64,000 bases of DNA, from assembly GCA_001544655.2 (NCBI GenBank), contig FCOD02000008.1, positions 62,001 through 126,000 of the forward strand. Direction: 5' to 3'. The DNA comes from Caballeronia turbans (GTDB taxonomy: Bacteria > Pseudomonadota > Gammaproteobacteria > Burkholderiales > Burkholderiaceae). The notes beneath the pieces are model-generated. The model searched no databases, was not told the origin of the DNA, and saw nothing but the letters and a program-made list of their open reading frames with translations. This document shows positions 44,267 to 53,776 of the stretch, piece after piece (the stretch's first letter is position 1; the number at the start of each line of letters is the position of its first letter). A program made the position numbers and the translations under genes.

Positions 44267-44357
44267 TAATGTTTTCGTTTGTTTGCTTGGGATTTCGTGG
44301 AATCCGGCAACAACAACAAAAAAAGCCCCAAGAGCCAAACCAGGGACTCACAAAGAC

Positions 44358-45818
44358 ATGAACTTGAAAGACCAACTGAAGGATCCGACGCTGCTGCGTC
44401 ACGCTGCCTACATCGACGGTGAATGGCAGCAAGCCGACGACGGCGAGACCTTCGACGTCATCAACCCGGCGAATGGTGAATCGCTCGGCGCCGTACCGAA
44501 GATGGGCGCGAACGAAACGCGCCGCGCCATCGATGCTGCCAACGCCGCATGGCCCGCATGGCGCAAGAAAACCGCAAAAGAACGCGCAATCATCCTGCGC
44601 CGCTGGTTCGACCTGATGACCGCCAACGCCGATGATCTCGCGCTGATCCTCACGACCGAGCAAGGCAAGCCGCTCGCCGAGGCAAAGGGCGAGATCGGCT
44701 ATGCGGCGTCGTTCATCGAATGGTTCGCGGAAGAAGGCAAGCGCGTTGCCGGCGATACCCTCGCGACGCCCGCCGCCGACAAACGCATTGTCGTGACGAA
44801 GGAGCCGATCGGCGTGTGCGCCGCGATCACGCCGTGGAATTTCCCCGCCGCGATGATCACGCGCAAGGTTGGCCCGGCGATCGCGGCCGGCTGTCCGATC
44901 GTCGTGAAGCCCGCCGAAGCGACACCTTTCTCCGCTTTCGCGATGGCCGTGCTCGCCGAGCGCGCTGGCTTGCCGAAGGGCGTGCTCAACATCCTCACCG
45001 GCGACCCGAAGGCGATCGGCGGCGAAATGACGAGCAACCCGATCGTGCGCAAGCTGTCGTTCACCGGCTCGACCGCCGTGGGGCGTCTGCTGATGGCGCA
45101 AAGCGCGCCGACAGTCAAGAAGGTGACGCTGGAACTCGGCGGCAACGCACCGTTCATCGTGTTCGACGACGCCGATCTCGACGCCGCCGTGGAAGGCGCG
45201 GTTGCATCGAAGTATCGCAACAGCGGCCAGACCTGCGTGTGCACGAACCGCTTCTACGTGCACGAGCGCGTCTACGATGCGTTCGCGCAAAAGCTGGCGG
45301 CGGCTGTCGGCAAACTCAAGGTCGGGCTCGGAACCGAAAGCGGCGTGGCGCTCGGTCCGCTCATCAACGAAGCGGCGGTGAAAAAGGTCGAATCGCACAT
45401 TGAAGATGCAGTGGCGAAAGGCGCGTCGATCGCGTCGGGCGGCAAGCGTCACGCGCTCGGTCACGGATTTTTCGAGCCGACCGTGCTGACCGGCGTCACG
45501 CCCGACATGAAAGTCGCGAAAGAGGAAACGTTCGGTCCGCTTGCACCGATCTTCAAATTCTCGTCCGACGATGAAGTCGTGCGCCTCGCCAACGACACCG
45601 AGTTCGGTCTCGCGGCGTACTTCTATAGCCGCGACATCGGCCGCATCTGGCGCGTGGCCGAAGCGCTCGAATATGGCATGGTGGGCATCAACACCGGGCT
45701 GATTTCGAACGAAGTGGCGCCGTTCGGGGGCGTCAAGCAGTCCGGACTCGGACGCGAAGGCTCGCATTACGGCATCGACGATTACGTCGTCATCAAGTAT
45801 CTCTGCATGGCAGTCTGA
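44358..45818 (+). CDS. gabD: NADP-dependent succinate-semialdehyde dehydrogenase
   Basis: 486 residues, oxidises succinate semialdehyde from GabT to succinate, feeding the TCA cycle. Aldehyde dehydrogenase motifs: ITPWNFPAAMITRK, SFTGSTAVGRLL, general base Glu259 in VTLELGGNAP, nucleophile Cys293 in NSGQTCVCTNRFY with the nearby second cysteine usual in GabD, and VAKEETFGPLAPIF. The ATG at 44358 matches family N-termini (LKDPTLLRHAAYIDGEW). A bidirectional terminator follows. Confidence 0.95.
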   Translation: MNLKDQLKDPTLLRHAAYIDGEWQQADDGETFDVINPANGESLGAVPKMGANETRRAIDAANAAWPAWRKKTAKERAIILRRWFDLMTANADDLALILTTEQGKPLAEAKGEIGYAASFIEWFAEEGKRVAGDTLATPAADKRIVVTKEPIGVCAAITPWNFPAAMITRKVGPAIAAGCPIVVKPAEATPFSAFAMAVLAERAGLPKGVLNILTGDPKAIGGEMTSNPIVRKLSFTGSTAVGRLLMAQSAPTVKKVTLELGGNAPFIVFDDADLDAAVEGAVASKYRNSGQTCVCTNRFYVHERVYDAFAQKLAAAVGKLKVGLGTESGVALGPLINEAAVKKVESHIEDAVAKGASIASGGKRHALGHGFFEPTVLTGVTPDMKVAKEETFGPLAPIFKFSSDDEVVRLANDTEFGLAAYFYSRDIGRIWRVAEALEYGMVGINTGLISNEVAPFGGVKQSGLGREGSHYGIDDYVVIKYLCMAV

Positions 45819-45843
45819 TCGCGCGTTTCGCCTCGTGTGATAC

Positions 45844-45877
45844 AAAAAGCCTCGACACATGCGTGCCGAGGCTTTTT
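45844..45877. terminator. Bidirectional terminator between gabD and the exported protein gene
   Basis: aaaaagcctcg / cgaggcttttt, 11-bp stem and 12-base loop, with A and T runs on the two sides, so it can end both the gabD message (plus) and the convergent gene (minus). Confidence 0.88.
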
Positions 45878-45899
45878 GTTTGCGCCGATTCCCGGCGAG

Positions 45900-46499
45900 T
45901 TACTTCGCCGAGGCGACAGGCGTGACCTGCACCGCCGTCGCCGAGACGAACACGGCGTGGATCATGTCGCCCTTCTTGAGTTTCTGCGCCGCGAAGTCCG
46001 GCGTGAGATCGAATGTCTCCGTGCGCCACGGGCCGCGCAACGTGATCCTGCGCTTCTTGCTGTCGACGTTCTCGACCGTCGCGAGGACTTCGACCTGACG
46101 TGCCGCGTCGAAGCCCGTCACACCGTTCTCGCCCGACGTCGGCTGGTACGCCGTCGTATCGACACGCGCGCGCTCGCCCTTACCCTTCACCTTTTCGGCG
46201 CTCACGAGCAACGCGTTCTTGTAGAGCACATCGACCTTGTCGCCGACGTGCAGCTTGTCGAAGTTCGTGACTTCCTTGGTCACCAGCACGGTTGCGTCCC
46301 CGCGCGGACCGCGGACCATCAGCGTGCGGTTGGCGGCGTCGATACCGATGATCGTCGCCTCGACGCGTATCGGCTCGGCCACGCTGACGACCTTCTGGGC
46401 GGACGTTGCGAGCGGCTCGTTCTGAGCCATGGCAGCGCCCGTCGACGTGATGATTGCCGACGCGCAGAGAATCGATATCGCAAACAGTTTCACGTTCAT
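45900..46499 (-). CDS. Exported protein of unknown function
   Basis: 199 residues. A signal peptide (LFAISILCASAIITSTGAAMAQ) precedes two similar beta-rich segments: RVEATIIGIDAANRTLMVRGPRGDATVLV and VEVLATVENVDSKKRRITLRGPW, which look like OB-like repeats (an x-G-I-D-x-x-x-R-T-L pattern seen in proteins with conserved periplasmic beta barrels). The ATG at 46499 is favoured by the distance (9 bases) from gaggg. Function unknown; divergent from the metallophosphoesterase gene. Confidence 0.72.
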   Translation of the reverse strand: MNVKLFAISILCASAIITSTGAAMAQNEPLATSAQKVVSVAEPIRVEATIIGIDAANRTLMVRGPRGDATVLVTKEVTNFDKLHVGDKVDVLYKNALLVSAEKVKGKGERARVDTTAYQPTSGENGVTGFDAARQVEVLATVENVDSKKRRITLRGPWRTETFDLTPDFAAQKLKKGDMIHAVFVSATAVQVTPVASAK

Positions 46500-46754
46500 A
46501 GCATGCATCCCTCTTTTAGATTTGTAGTGCAGATTATTCAACTTTATTGACCACTGCCTTAGCGACGGGGCCGCGTTATATATACCGCGCGACACAGTGC
46601 GAATCCAACTCATCACACGATATGTTACGAGTCGACCTGCGCCTGACTGGAACTGTCAAAGGCAAGCATGGCGTCGAACCGGTAAAATCGGTCCCTATCC
46701 CGCACGGGCGCACGCCCGTCCGCCTGCCGCTTCTTCGATCCCTCCAGGGGTGTT

Positions 46755-47918
46755 ATGCGACGCTCGGCATTCTTTCTCCGCTTCATCGGCATCGGTGTTC
46801 TGTTTCATGTCTATGTCGGCATGCGGCTCATCCCGGACGCGCCCGTTGGCCTGCCGCTCAAGGTGCTGGCGGCGGTCCTGCTCGCGGCATCAGTCATCGT
46901 CATTCCTCTCGGCATGGCGGCCCGGCAGATCGAGCCGCAGTCGCTCGCGGATCGCCTGGCCTGGCTTGGGCTGACCGCACTGGGGTTTTTCTCGTCGCTG
47001 CTTTTATTGACCTTCGCGCGCGACGTGATTCTGTTCTTCGTGCATCTCGTCGACTGGATGCGCGGCGCGCCCGTCGGCTCGCCGGCGTTGGTCGCCTATA
47101 GCGCGCTCGCCGTGCCGCTCCTGGCCGTGCTCTTCTCGGCGATCGGCTTCTACAACGCGCGGCGGCGCGCGCCGGTCGTGAGTGTGGACGTGCCCATCGA
47201 CGATCTGCCGGCCGCGCTCGACGGCTTCACGATCGCGCAGATCAGCGACATTCACGTCGGGCCGACGATCAAGCGTCACTATGTCGAACGCATCGTGGCG
47301 GCCGTCAACGGGCTCAAACCGGATCTGATCGCCGTCACGGGCGATGTCGTCGATGGCACCGTGCCGAATCTCGCCGAACACACGCGCCCGCTCGCGGGCC
47401 TCAGCGCGCGGCATGGCACGTTTCTCGTGACCGGGAATCACGAGTATTACTCGGGCGCTGACAAGTGGATCGCCGAATTCCGGCGCCTGGGTCTGACCGT
47501 GCTGCTCAATCAGCATGTCGTGCTGAATCACGACGGCGCGCAGGCCGTGCTCGCGGGCGTCACGGATTTCAGCGCAGGCAGTTTCGATCCCGCGCATCGC
47601 AGCGACCCCGCGAAGGCGATCAGCGGCGCCCCCGCCGATGCCGCCGTGCGCGTGCTGCTCGCGCACCAGCCGCGCAGCGCCGTGGCGGCGGCCGAAGCGG
47701 GCTTCACGCTGCAGCTATCGGGACACACGCATGGCGGCCAGTTCCTGCCGTGGAATTTCTTCGTGCGACTGCAGCAACCCTTTGTTGCGGGGCTTGTGAA
47801 GTTCAACGGGCTTTGGGTTTATACGAGTCGGGGTACCGGGTATTGGGGACCGCCGAAGCGGCTGGGAGCGCCGTCGGAGATCACGCTTGTTCGGCTTGTG
47901 GCTTCGGCGGGTGGGTGA
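46755..47918 (+). CDS. Membrane-anchored metallophosphoesterase
   Basis: 387 residues. Four hydrophobic segments in the first 130 residues (for example VLAAVLLAASVIVIPLGMA) anchor a calcineurin-like phosphoesterase domain: ISDIHVGPT (metal Asp/His), VTGDVVDGT, VTGNHEYYSG, LAHQP and LSGHTHGGQF. The layout matches YaeI/YkuE-type enzymes, which act on lipid or membrane-linked phosphoesters such as UDP-diacylglucosamine-like substrates; the exact substrate is unknown. Single gene. Confidence 0.9.
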   Translation: MRRSAFFLRFIGIGVLFHVYVGMRLIPDAPVGLPLKVLAAVLLAASVIVIPLGMAARQIEPQSLADRLAWLGLTALGFFSSLLLLTFARDVILFFVHLVDWMRGAPVGSPALVAYSALAVPLLAVLFSAIGFYNARRRAPVVSVDVPIDDLPAALDGFTIAQISDIHVGPTIKRHYVERIVAAVNGLKPDLIAVTGDVVDGTVPNLAEHTRPLAGLSARHGTFLVTGNHEYYSGADKWIAEFRRLGLTVLLNQHVVLNHDGAQAVLAGVTDFSAGSFDPAHRSDPAKAISGAPADAAVRVLLAHQPRSAVAAAEAGFTLQLSGHTHGGQFLPWNFFVRLQQPFVAGLVKFNGLWVYTSRGTGYWGPPKRLGAPSEITLVRLVASAGG

Positions 47919-48065
47919 TGGGATTGGATAAAACGGTTCTTCGCGCAATGCCGGGGAACGGCGCCTGGCGCCCCAACTCAGCCACGCTACACGTCGCATC
48001 GTCAGGGTCTCTTCACGCCGACTAAAGCCTACCCACAACCGCTCTCCGAAAACCCACGAAGAACC

Positions 48066-48101
48066 AAAAAAAAGACGCGCGACGCTACCGCGCCGCGCGT
48101 C
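48066..48101 (-). terminator. Rho-independent terminator
   Basis: Minus-strand stem gacgcgcg / cgcgcgtc (8 bp), 12-base loop, then eight T. It ends either the candidate small RNA or the patatin-gene transcript. Confidence 0.8.
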
Positions 48102-48178
48102 CAGCGCTTGGGGAAAGCGCCGCGCCCGAACAGGGGGATGAACGGACGCGCTCGAACCGGCAGGCGGGGCCCCGCCGG
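48066..48178 (-). ncRNA. Candidate small RNA with three hairpins and its own terminator
   Basis: Within a 353-base gene-free stretch. Read on the minus strand: a possible promoter (ttggcc at 48208-48213, 17-base spacer, tgtagt at 48185-48190), then a GC hairpin built on the 14-base perfect palindrome ggcggggccccgcc (48163-48176), a second hairpin gcgctt-tcccc-aagcgc (near 48105-48121), and a rho-independent terminator at the end. The rest of the stretch holds no gene. It could instead be the 3' UTR of the patatin gene, whose stop is 94 bases upstream. Confidence 0.4.
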
Positions 48179-48271
48179 CGAGTGACTACAAAGTAAGGGA
48201 ACACAAAGGCCAAGGCCACAAGACCTTTCCTAAACGCCGGAGCATCGCATCGATATCACCGGTACGAATAT

Positions 48272-49321
48272 TCATCTTGCCTTAGCCGACATCGCCGCTG
48301 GCGTCGACGCATAGACGCATTTGTGCGGAGCCGTGCCTTCCCTCGGCCAGTCGGAGCGCGCATCGAAAAACCACTCCGCCCGCTCGCGTCCTTTGCGGAT
48401 CAACGCATGAATCAGCGCCGGATTGCGATCGAGCTTCGATGCATAGTCGAGCGGCCCGGGATAATCCCTTGCGTCGAGCTGCATCTGCACGACGCGAACT
48501 TTGATCGGCTTGTAGCGCTTCTCCAATGATTTGTCGGCTTTCAGCAGTTCGTTTACGCGCGTCGTGAAGTAAAGCTCCTGCCCGAGCGCGAGATTGCCGG
48601 AAAGTTCGTTGCGCCGGTCGATGATCTCGTTCGTCGATTCGGGCAACTCGCGACGATATTGCGGATTGATCTGCACGACCCAGATTTCGTCGGGCCGCGT
48701 GTCGAGCCCGAGATCGGTGAATTCGCGCACTGGCGGATTGCTGCTGAAGAGGCCGTCCCAGCACATGCGCCCGTCGGCTGCGACGGCGCGATACAGCGGC
48801 GGCACCGCGGCCGATGCGACCAGCTGATCCTGATCGAGCCTGTCGCCGGGAAAGATGACGCGATCGCCCGTACGCACATCGGTCGCGCCGACAAGAAGCG
48901 TCGGCTGCGCGCGTTGCTTCGGCTCCGTCGGCAGCGACGCGAACGGAAGATGCTTGTCGAGCAGTTCGCGCAGACGCTCCTCGGCGACCGGTGGATAGAG
49001 ATACGGGCTGATTTCCGCGTTGACGGGCAGGCGCGCATACCAGGTGCCGACCGCATTGGCGACGATGTCCGGCCCCTCGCGCGCCTCCAGATCCTTCCAG
49101 AAGCCGGCGAGGCGCCGCCTGGCATCGGGAGGGCCGCCGAGCAGCAGGCCCGCCCACGCGAGCGCGCCGCACATCGCGCCGCCCGACGTTCCCGACAGCG
49201 CCACGAGTTCGAAGCGGTTGAGGAACTCGCCGCTCAGCAGCCGGTCAAGGATGCCCGCGGCGAACGCCGCATGGCTGCCGCCGCCCTGACATGCGATCGC
49301 TACTTTCGGAATGGCCGCCAT
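48272..49321 (-). CDS. Patatin-like phospholipase
   Basis: 349 residues, cytoplasmic or peripheral lipid acyl hydrolase. Oxyanion hole GGGSHAAFAAGILD, nucleophile Ser in LSGTSGGAMCGAL, and the dyad Asp in WDGLFSSNPPV. No signal peptide. Patatin enzymes act on membrane phospholipids or storage lipids; no neighbouring gene specifies the role. A GTG (49324) directly before the ATG at 49321 could be the true start, given the gaggtg site. Confidence 0.88.
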   Translation of the reverse strand: MAAIPKVAIACQGGGSHAAFAAGILDRLLSGEFLNRFELVALSGTSGGAMCGALAWAGLLLGGPPDARRRLAGFWKDLEAREGPDIVANAVGTWYARLPVNAEISPYLYPPVAEERLRELLDKHLPFASLPTEPKQRAQPTLLVGATDVRTGDRVIFPGDRLDQDQLVASAAVPPLYRAVAADGRMCWDGLFSSNPPVREFTDLGLDTRPDEIWVVQINPQYRRELPESTNEIIDRRNELSGNLALGQELYFTTRVNELLKADKSLEKRYKPIKVRVVQMQLDARDYPGPLDYASKLDRNPALIHALIRKGRERAEWFFDARSDWPREGTAPHKCVYASTPAAMSAKAR

Positions 49322-49384
49322 CACCGCACCTCGCTTTCGTCCGTCGACATCGGACGTACGCTACAGGATAGGCGACGCGCGCCG

Positions 49385-49966
49385 CTATGCCAGCGCCGCG
49401 AGCACCTGCTGCGTCGAACGAATGCGACCGATGCGCGGGAAGATATAGCGGCAGGTCGATTCGTGCGTATCGGCGTGCAGGTCGCTCATCGCGTCTTCGA
49501 CGAATACCTGCTGATAGCCGCGCTCGTGCGCGCCGCGTGCAGTCGAATCCACGCCGATGGCCGTCGCGATGCCGCCCAGCACGATCGTGTCGATCCCGCG
49601 GCGGCGCAAATGCGAGTCGAGATCCGTGTTGTAGAACGCGCCCCATTGCCGCTTGGTGACGACGATATCGGACGCCTGCACGCCCAGTTCCGCGCTGAGC
49701 TCGCTCCAGCCCGCCGGCTCCGGCGCTTCCTGCGCCTGTCCCGCATCGGTGATCGGACGCAGGCCGCCCGGCCCGTTCGGAAACGCCACCTTGACCAGCA
49801 CGACCGGCGCGCCGAGCGTGCGAAAGCGATCGGCGAGCGCGCGCGCATTGGCAAGTACGCTCGCGGCGTCGTGAGGCTGCACGGGCAAGGCGGCGATGCC
49901 CGCCTGCAGATCGATCAGCACGAGCGCGGTCTTCGAGGGGTCGAGCTTGAGTTCAGGAGCGTTCAT
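49385..49966 (-). CDS. Isochorismatase-fold hydrolase lacking the nucleophilic cysteine
   Basis: 193 residues. Asp in LVLIDLQAGIAALP and Lys in IVVTKRQWGAF of the usual triad are present, but the site that normally reads T-x-x-CV-x-x-T is TAIGVDSTARGAHERG, with Gly in place of Cys. True isochorismatases (EntB, PhzD) also lack the cysteine, so activity on an enol-ether type substrate is possible; otherwise it is a non-catalytic member. No siderophore genes are nearby. It is the last gene of a minus-strand series after msrB (31 bases). Confidence 0.8.
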   Translation of the reverse strand: MNAPELKLDPSKTALVLIDLQAGIAALPVQPHDAASVLANARALADRFRTLGAPVVLVKVAFPNGPGGLRPITDAGQAQEAPEPAGWSELSAELGVQASDIVVTKRQWGAFYNTDLDSHLRRRGIDTIVLGGIATAIGVDSTARGAHERGYQQVFVEDAMSDLHADTHESTCRYIFPRIGRIRSTQQVLAALA

Positions 49967-49997
49967 GGTCGCGAGGAAGGTGGATGAATGCGTGGCC

Positions 49998-50480
49998 TCA
50001 GGCTTCGTCGTTCCGGAATTCGAGCGCCGCGCCGTTGATGCAGTAGCGCAGGCCCGTGGGCTTCGGTCCGTCGTCGAAGACATGGCCGAGATGTCCGCCG
50101 CAGCGCCGGCAATGCACCTCGTTGCGCATGTGACCGGTCGCGTCCGCGTGCATCGCGACGGCGCCATCGACAGGTTTCCAGAAGCTCGGCCAGCCGGTGC
50201 CGCTGTCGAACTTCGTCGCCGACGAAAACAGTGCGAGCCCGCATCCCGCGCACGCATACGTGCCGTCACGACGCTCCTTGAGCAGCGGGCTCGCGAACGG
50301 TGGCTCGGTGCCGCCGCGCCTGAGCACGCGGAATTGCTCCGACGATAGACGGCGGCGCCACTCCGCGCTGCTGTAGTCGATATCGTACGATCGGGCGGGC
50401 GCCGAAGTGCCCGCGCCGCCGGAGAATGCAGCGGCCATCACGCCGAGAAGATTGCGCTTCGTGCGTCCCATGATTTTCAT
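49998..50480 (-). CDS. msrB: Exported peptide-methionine (R)-S-oxide reductase
   Basis: 160 residues. Reduces methionine R-sulfoxide in damaged proteins. Zinc cysteines in YACAGCGLALF and HCRRCGGHLGHVF, catalytic Cys in LRYCINGAALEF, and the region KFDSGTGWPSFW that binds the substrate. A hydrophobic N-terminal stretch (RNLLGVMAAAFSGGAG) suggests export to the periplasm, unlike the common cytosolic form. Lies 43 bases after the ABC permease gene on the same strand. Confidence 0.88.
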   Translation of the reverse strand: MKIMGRTKRNLLGVMAAAFSGGAGTSAPARSYDIDYSSAEWRRRLSSEQFRVLRRGGTEPPFASPLLKERRDGTYACAGCGLALFSSATKFDSGTGWPSFWKPVDGAVAMHADATGHMRNEVHCRRCGGHLGHVFDDGPKPTGLRYCINGAALEFRNDEA

Positions 50481-50523
50481 CCGATGACCGCCCTCATGCC
50501 TGCATTCGCCGGCCGGCGCCGCG

Positions 50524-51281
50524 CTACGATTTGAGCCGGTATCCCGTCCTGAAGATCCACGCAACGATCGCGATAAATACCGCAAGAAACACCAGCGTCA
50601 TGCCGAGACTCACGCCGACCTGGACATCGGCGAGCCCGTAAAAGCTCCAGCGAAAGCCGCTGATCAGATAGACGACCGGATTGAACAGCGCAACGGCCTT
50701 CCAGAACGGCGGCAGGATGTTGATCGAATAGAAGCTGCCGCCGAGAAACGTGAGCGGCGTGACGATCAGAAGCGGAATGATCTGCAATTTCTCGAAGCCG
50801 TCCGCCCAGATGCCGATGATGAACCCAAGCAGGCTGAACGTCACGGATGTGAGCAGCAGGAACACGATCATCCAGACAGGATGATCGATCCTGAGCGGCA
50901 CGAATAATCGTGCGGTAAGAAGAATGATCAGGCCGAGGATGACGGATTTGGTCGCGGCCGCGCCCACGTAGCTGAGGACGAGCTCGAAGTGCGACACCGG
51001 CGCGGACAGCAATTCGTAGATCGTGCCCGTGAACTTCGGGAAATAGATGCCGAAGGACGCATTGGCGATGCTTTGCGTGAGCAGCGACAGCATCACGAGC
51101 CCGGGCACGATGAACGCGCCGTAGCTGATGCCGTCCACTTCCGGAATGCGCGAGCCGATGGCCGCTCCGAATACGACGAAATAAAGCGATGTCGAAATGA
51201 CGGGCGACACGATGCTCTGCATCAGCGTACGCCCGGCGCGCGCCATTTCGAAACGGTAGATCGCGCGAACGGCGTATAGAT

Positions 51282-51285
<4 letters not shown>
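50524..51285 (-). CDS. ABC-2 type transporter permease
   Basis: 253 residues with six membrane helices and the ABC-2 signature region ([20 protein letters not shown], then [19 protein letters not shown]). Forms an exporter with the ATPase upstream; relatives include NodJ- and YadH-like exporters, and this YadGH-type pair has no established substrate. The start overlaps the ATPase stop by 4 bases (ATGA). Confidence 0.88.
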
Positions 51286-52208
<923 letters not shown>

Positions 52209-52329
52209 GGCGTGGACGATATCAGATACCGCGCGATCCGGCTTGGACGAAAGGGGTCGTCCGTTCGGCCGATGTTCGCCGGGCCCGGCACTGCCTACAA
52301 TGCACTGCTGAATACCGGGAGCCGACATC

Positions 52330-52809
52330 ATGCTGTTCGAACAGATCCAGACCACCTGCCTCAACGACGCGGACCTGCCGTGGGTGCCGTTCACACCGTA
52401 TAGCGAGCGCGTGCTCGTCAAGTATTTCAAGCTGGATCCGATCCGCGGCGAGGTCATCGCGCTCATGAAGGCGCCGGCGAAAGGCCAGATGCCCCGGCAT
52501 CGGCATACGGGAACCGTGATCGTCTATACGGTCGAGGGGCGCTGGAAGTACCGCGAGCACGACTGGATCGCGGGGCCGGGGAGCATCGTGTACGAGACAG
52601 CGGGGTCGAGTCATACGCCGGAAGCGCTTGCGGGGGATTCGGGCAGCGCGGACATCGTCACGCTCAACATCATCCAGGGCGAACTGCTCTTCGTGAACGA
52701 CAGCGGCCACGTCCTCGCCGCTGAAAACTGGAAGAGCGGCTGGGAACGTTACGCCGCCTTCTGTCATGCAAACGGCATCGCCCCTAAAGATCTGACGGCT
52801 TTCGGGTAA
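52330..52809 (+). CDS. Cupin protein, acetylacetone/dihydroxyacetophenone dioxygenase-like
   Basis: 159 residues, one beta-barrel cupin domain. The metal-site region is [26 protein letters not shown], with two histidines, and the second motif is [12 protein letters not shown]. The opening [20 protein letters not shown] is typical of the 2,4'-dihydroxyacetophenone dioxygenase-like group. The true substrate is unknown. Divergent from the ABC ATPase, 121 bases between starts. Confidence 0.8.
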   Translation: MLFEQIQTTCLNDADLPWVPFTPYSERVLVKYFKLDPIRGEVIALMKAPAKGQMPRHRHTGTVIVYTVEGRWKYREHDWIAGPGSIVYETAGSSHTPEALAGDSGSADIVTLNIIQGELLFVNDSGHVLAAENWKSGWERYAAFCHANGIAPKDLTAFG

Positions 52810-52924
52810 CGCCGCAGCCTTTTCCACTGGTTAGAATCGACGCCTGGATGCGCATCGCGCGCTTTCGACCCTTTCCGGTTTGCCGGCCGCTTCCGGCCGG
52901 CGCAGATCAAGGAGAAGCAAAAGC

Positions 52925-53776
52925 ATGAAGATTCAGACCGTCGGTATCGTCGGCGCGGGAACCATGGGCAACGGCATCGCGCAGGTCGCGGCCGTCGCGG
53001 GCTTCGAGGTCGTGCTGATCGACGTCACCGACGCCGCACTCGCCAAGGGCGTCGCCGCGCTCACGGGCAGCCTCGAGCGGCTCGTGTCGAAGGACAAGCT
53101 GGAAGCATCCGCGCGCGATGCAGCGTTAAAGCGCATCGAGACATCGACCGATTACGCGCGCCTCGCCAACGCCGACATCGTGATCGAAGCCGCGACGGAG
53201 AACGCCGAGCTCAAGAATCGCATCCTGAAGCAGATCGAAGGGGCTGCACGCGCCGATGCGATCATCGCGTCGAACACGTCGTCGATTTCGATCACCGCGC
53301 TCGCCGCGACGCTCGCCGCGCCCGAGCGCTTCATCGGCATGCACTTCTTCAATCCGGTGCCGCTGCTGCAACTCGTCGAAGTGATTCGCGGCGTGCAGAC
53401 GAGCGATGAAACCGCTGCCGCCGTGCGCGAACTCACCGAAAAACTCGACAAATCGCCGATCGGCGTGCGCAACTCTCCGGGCTTCGTCGTCAACCGCATT
53501 CTCGTGCCGATGATCAACGAAGCGTTCTTCGTGCTCTACGAAGGCGTCGCGAGCGCGGAGGAAATCGACGCGGGCATGAAGCTCGGCGCGAATCATCCGA
53601 TCGGCCCGCTTGCGCTCGCGGATCTGATCGGCCTCGACGTATGCCTCTCGGTGATGGACGTGTTCCTCAAGGACTTCGGCGATTCGAAGTACCGCGCGTG
53701 CCCGCTGCTGCGCGAACTCGTCTCGGCGGGGCGTCTCGGCCGCAAGACGAAGCGCGGCGTGTATCAGTACGATTGA
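52925..53776 (+). CDS. hbd: 3-hydroxybutyryl-CoA dehydrogenase
   Basis: 283 residues. NAD(P)-binding GIVGAGTMGNGIAQVAAVAG at the N-terminus, catalytic His in IGMHFFNPVPLLQLVEVI, Asn in NSPGFVVNRILVPMINEA, and GLDVCLSVMDVF in the C-terminal domain. Acts in short-chain fatty-acid or butanoate/PHB metabolism in the cytoplasm. ATG follows aaggag by about 10 bases. The stop codon overlaps the 3' end of the convergent GST gene by 13 bases. Confidence 0.93.
   Translation: MKIQTVGIVGAGTMGNGIAQVAAVAGFEVVLIDVTDAALAKGVAALTGSLERLVSKDKLEASARDAALKRIETSTDYARLANADIVIEAATENAELKNRILKQIEGAARADAIIASNTSSISITALAATLAAPERFIGMHFFNPVPLLQLVEVIRGVQTSDETAAAVRELTEKLDKSPIGVRNSPGFVVNRILVPMINEAFFVLYEGVASAEEIDAGMKLGANHPIGPLALADLIGLDVCLSVMDVFLKDFGDSKYRACPLLRELVSAGRLGRKTKRGVYQYD

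Noticed and set aside
41307-45860. A 1,517-codon open frame on the minus strand across gabT and gabD into the MocR gene
   Set aside because: Only the last 495 codons (the MocR protein) have family similarity; the rest is antisense of gabT and gabD, opened by the G/C-ended codons of those genes.
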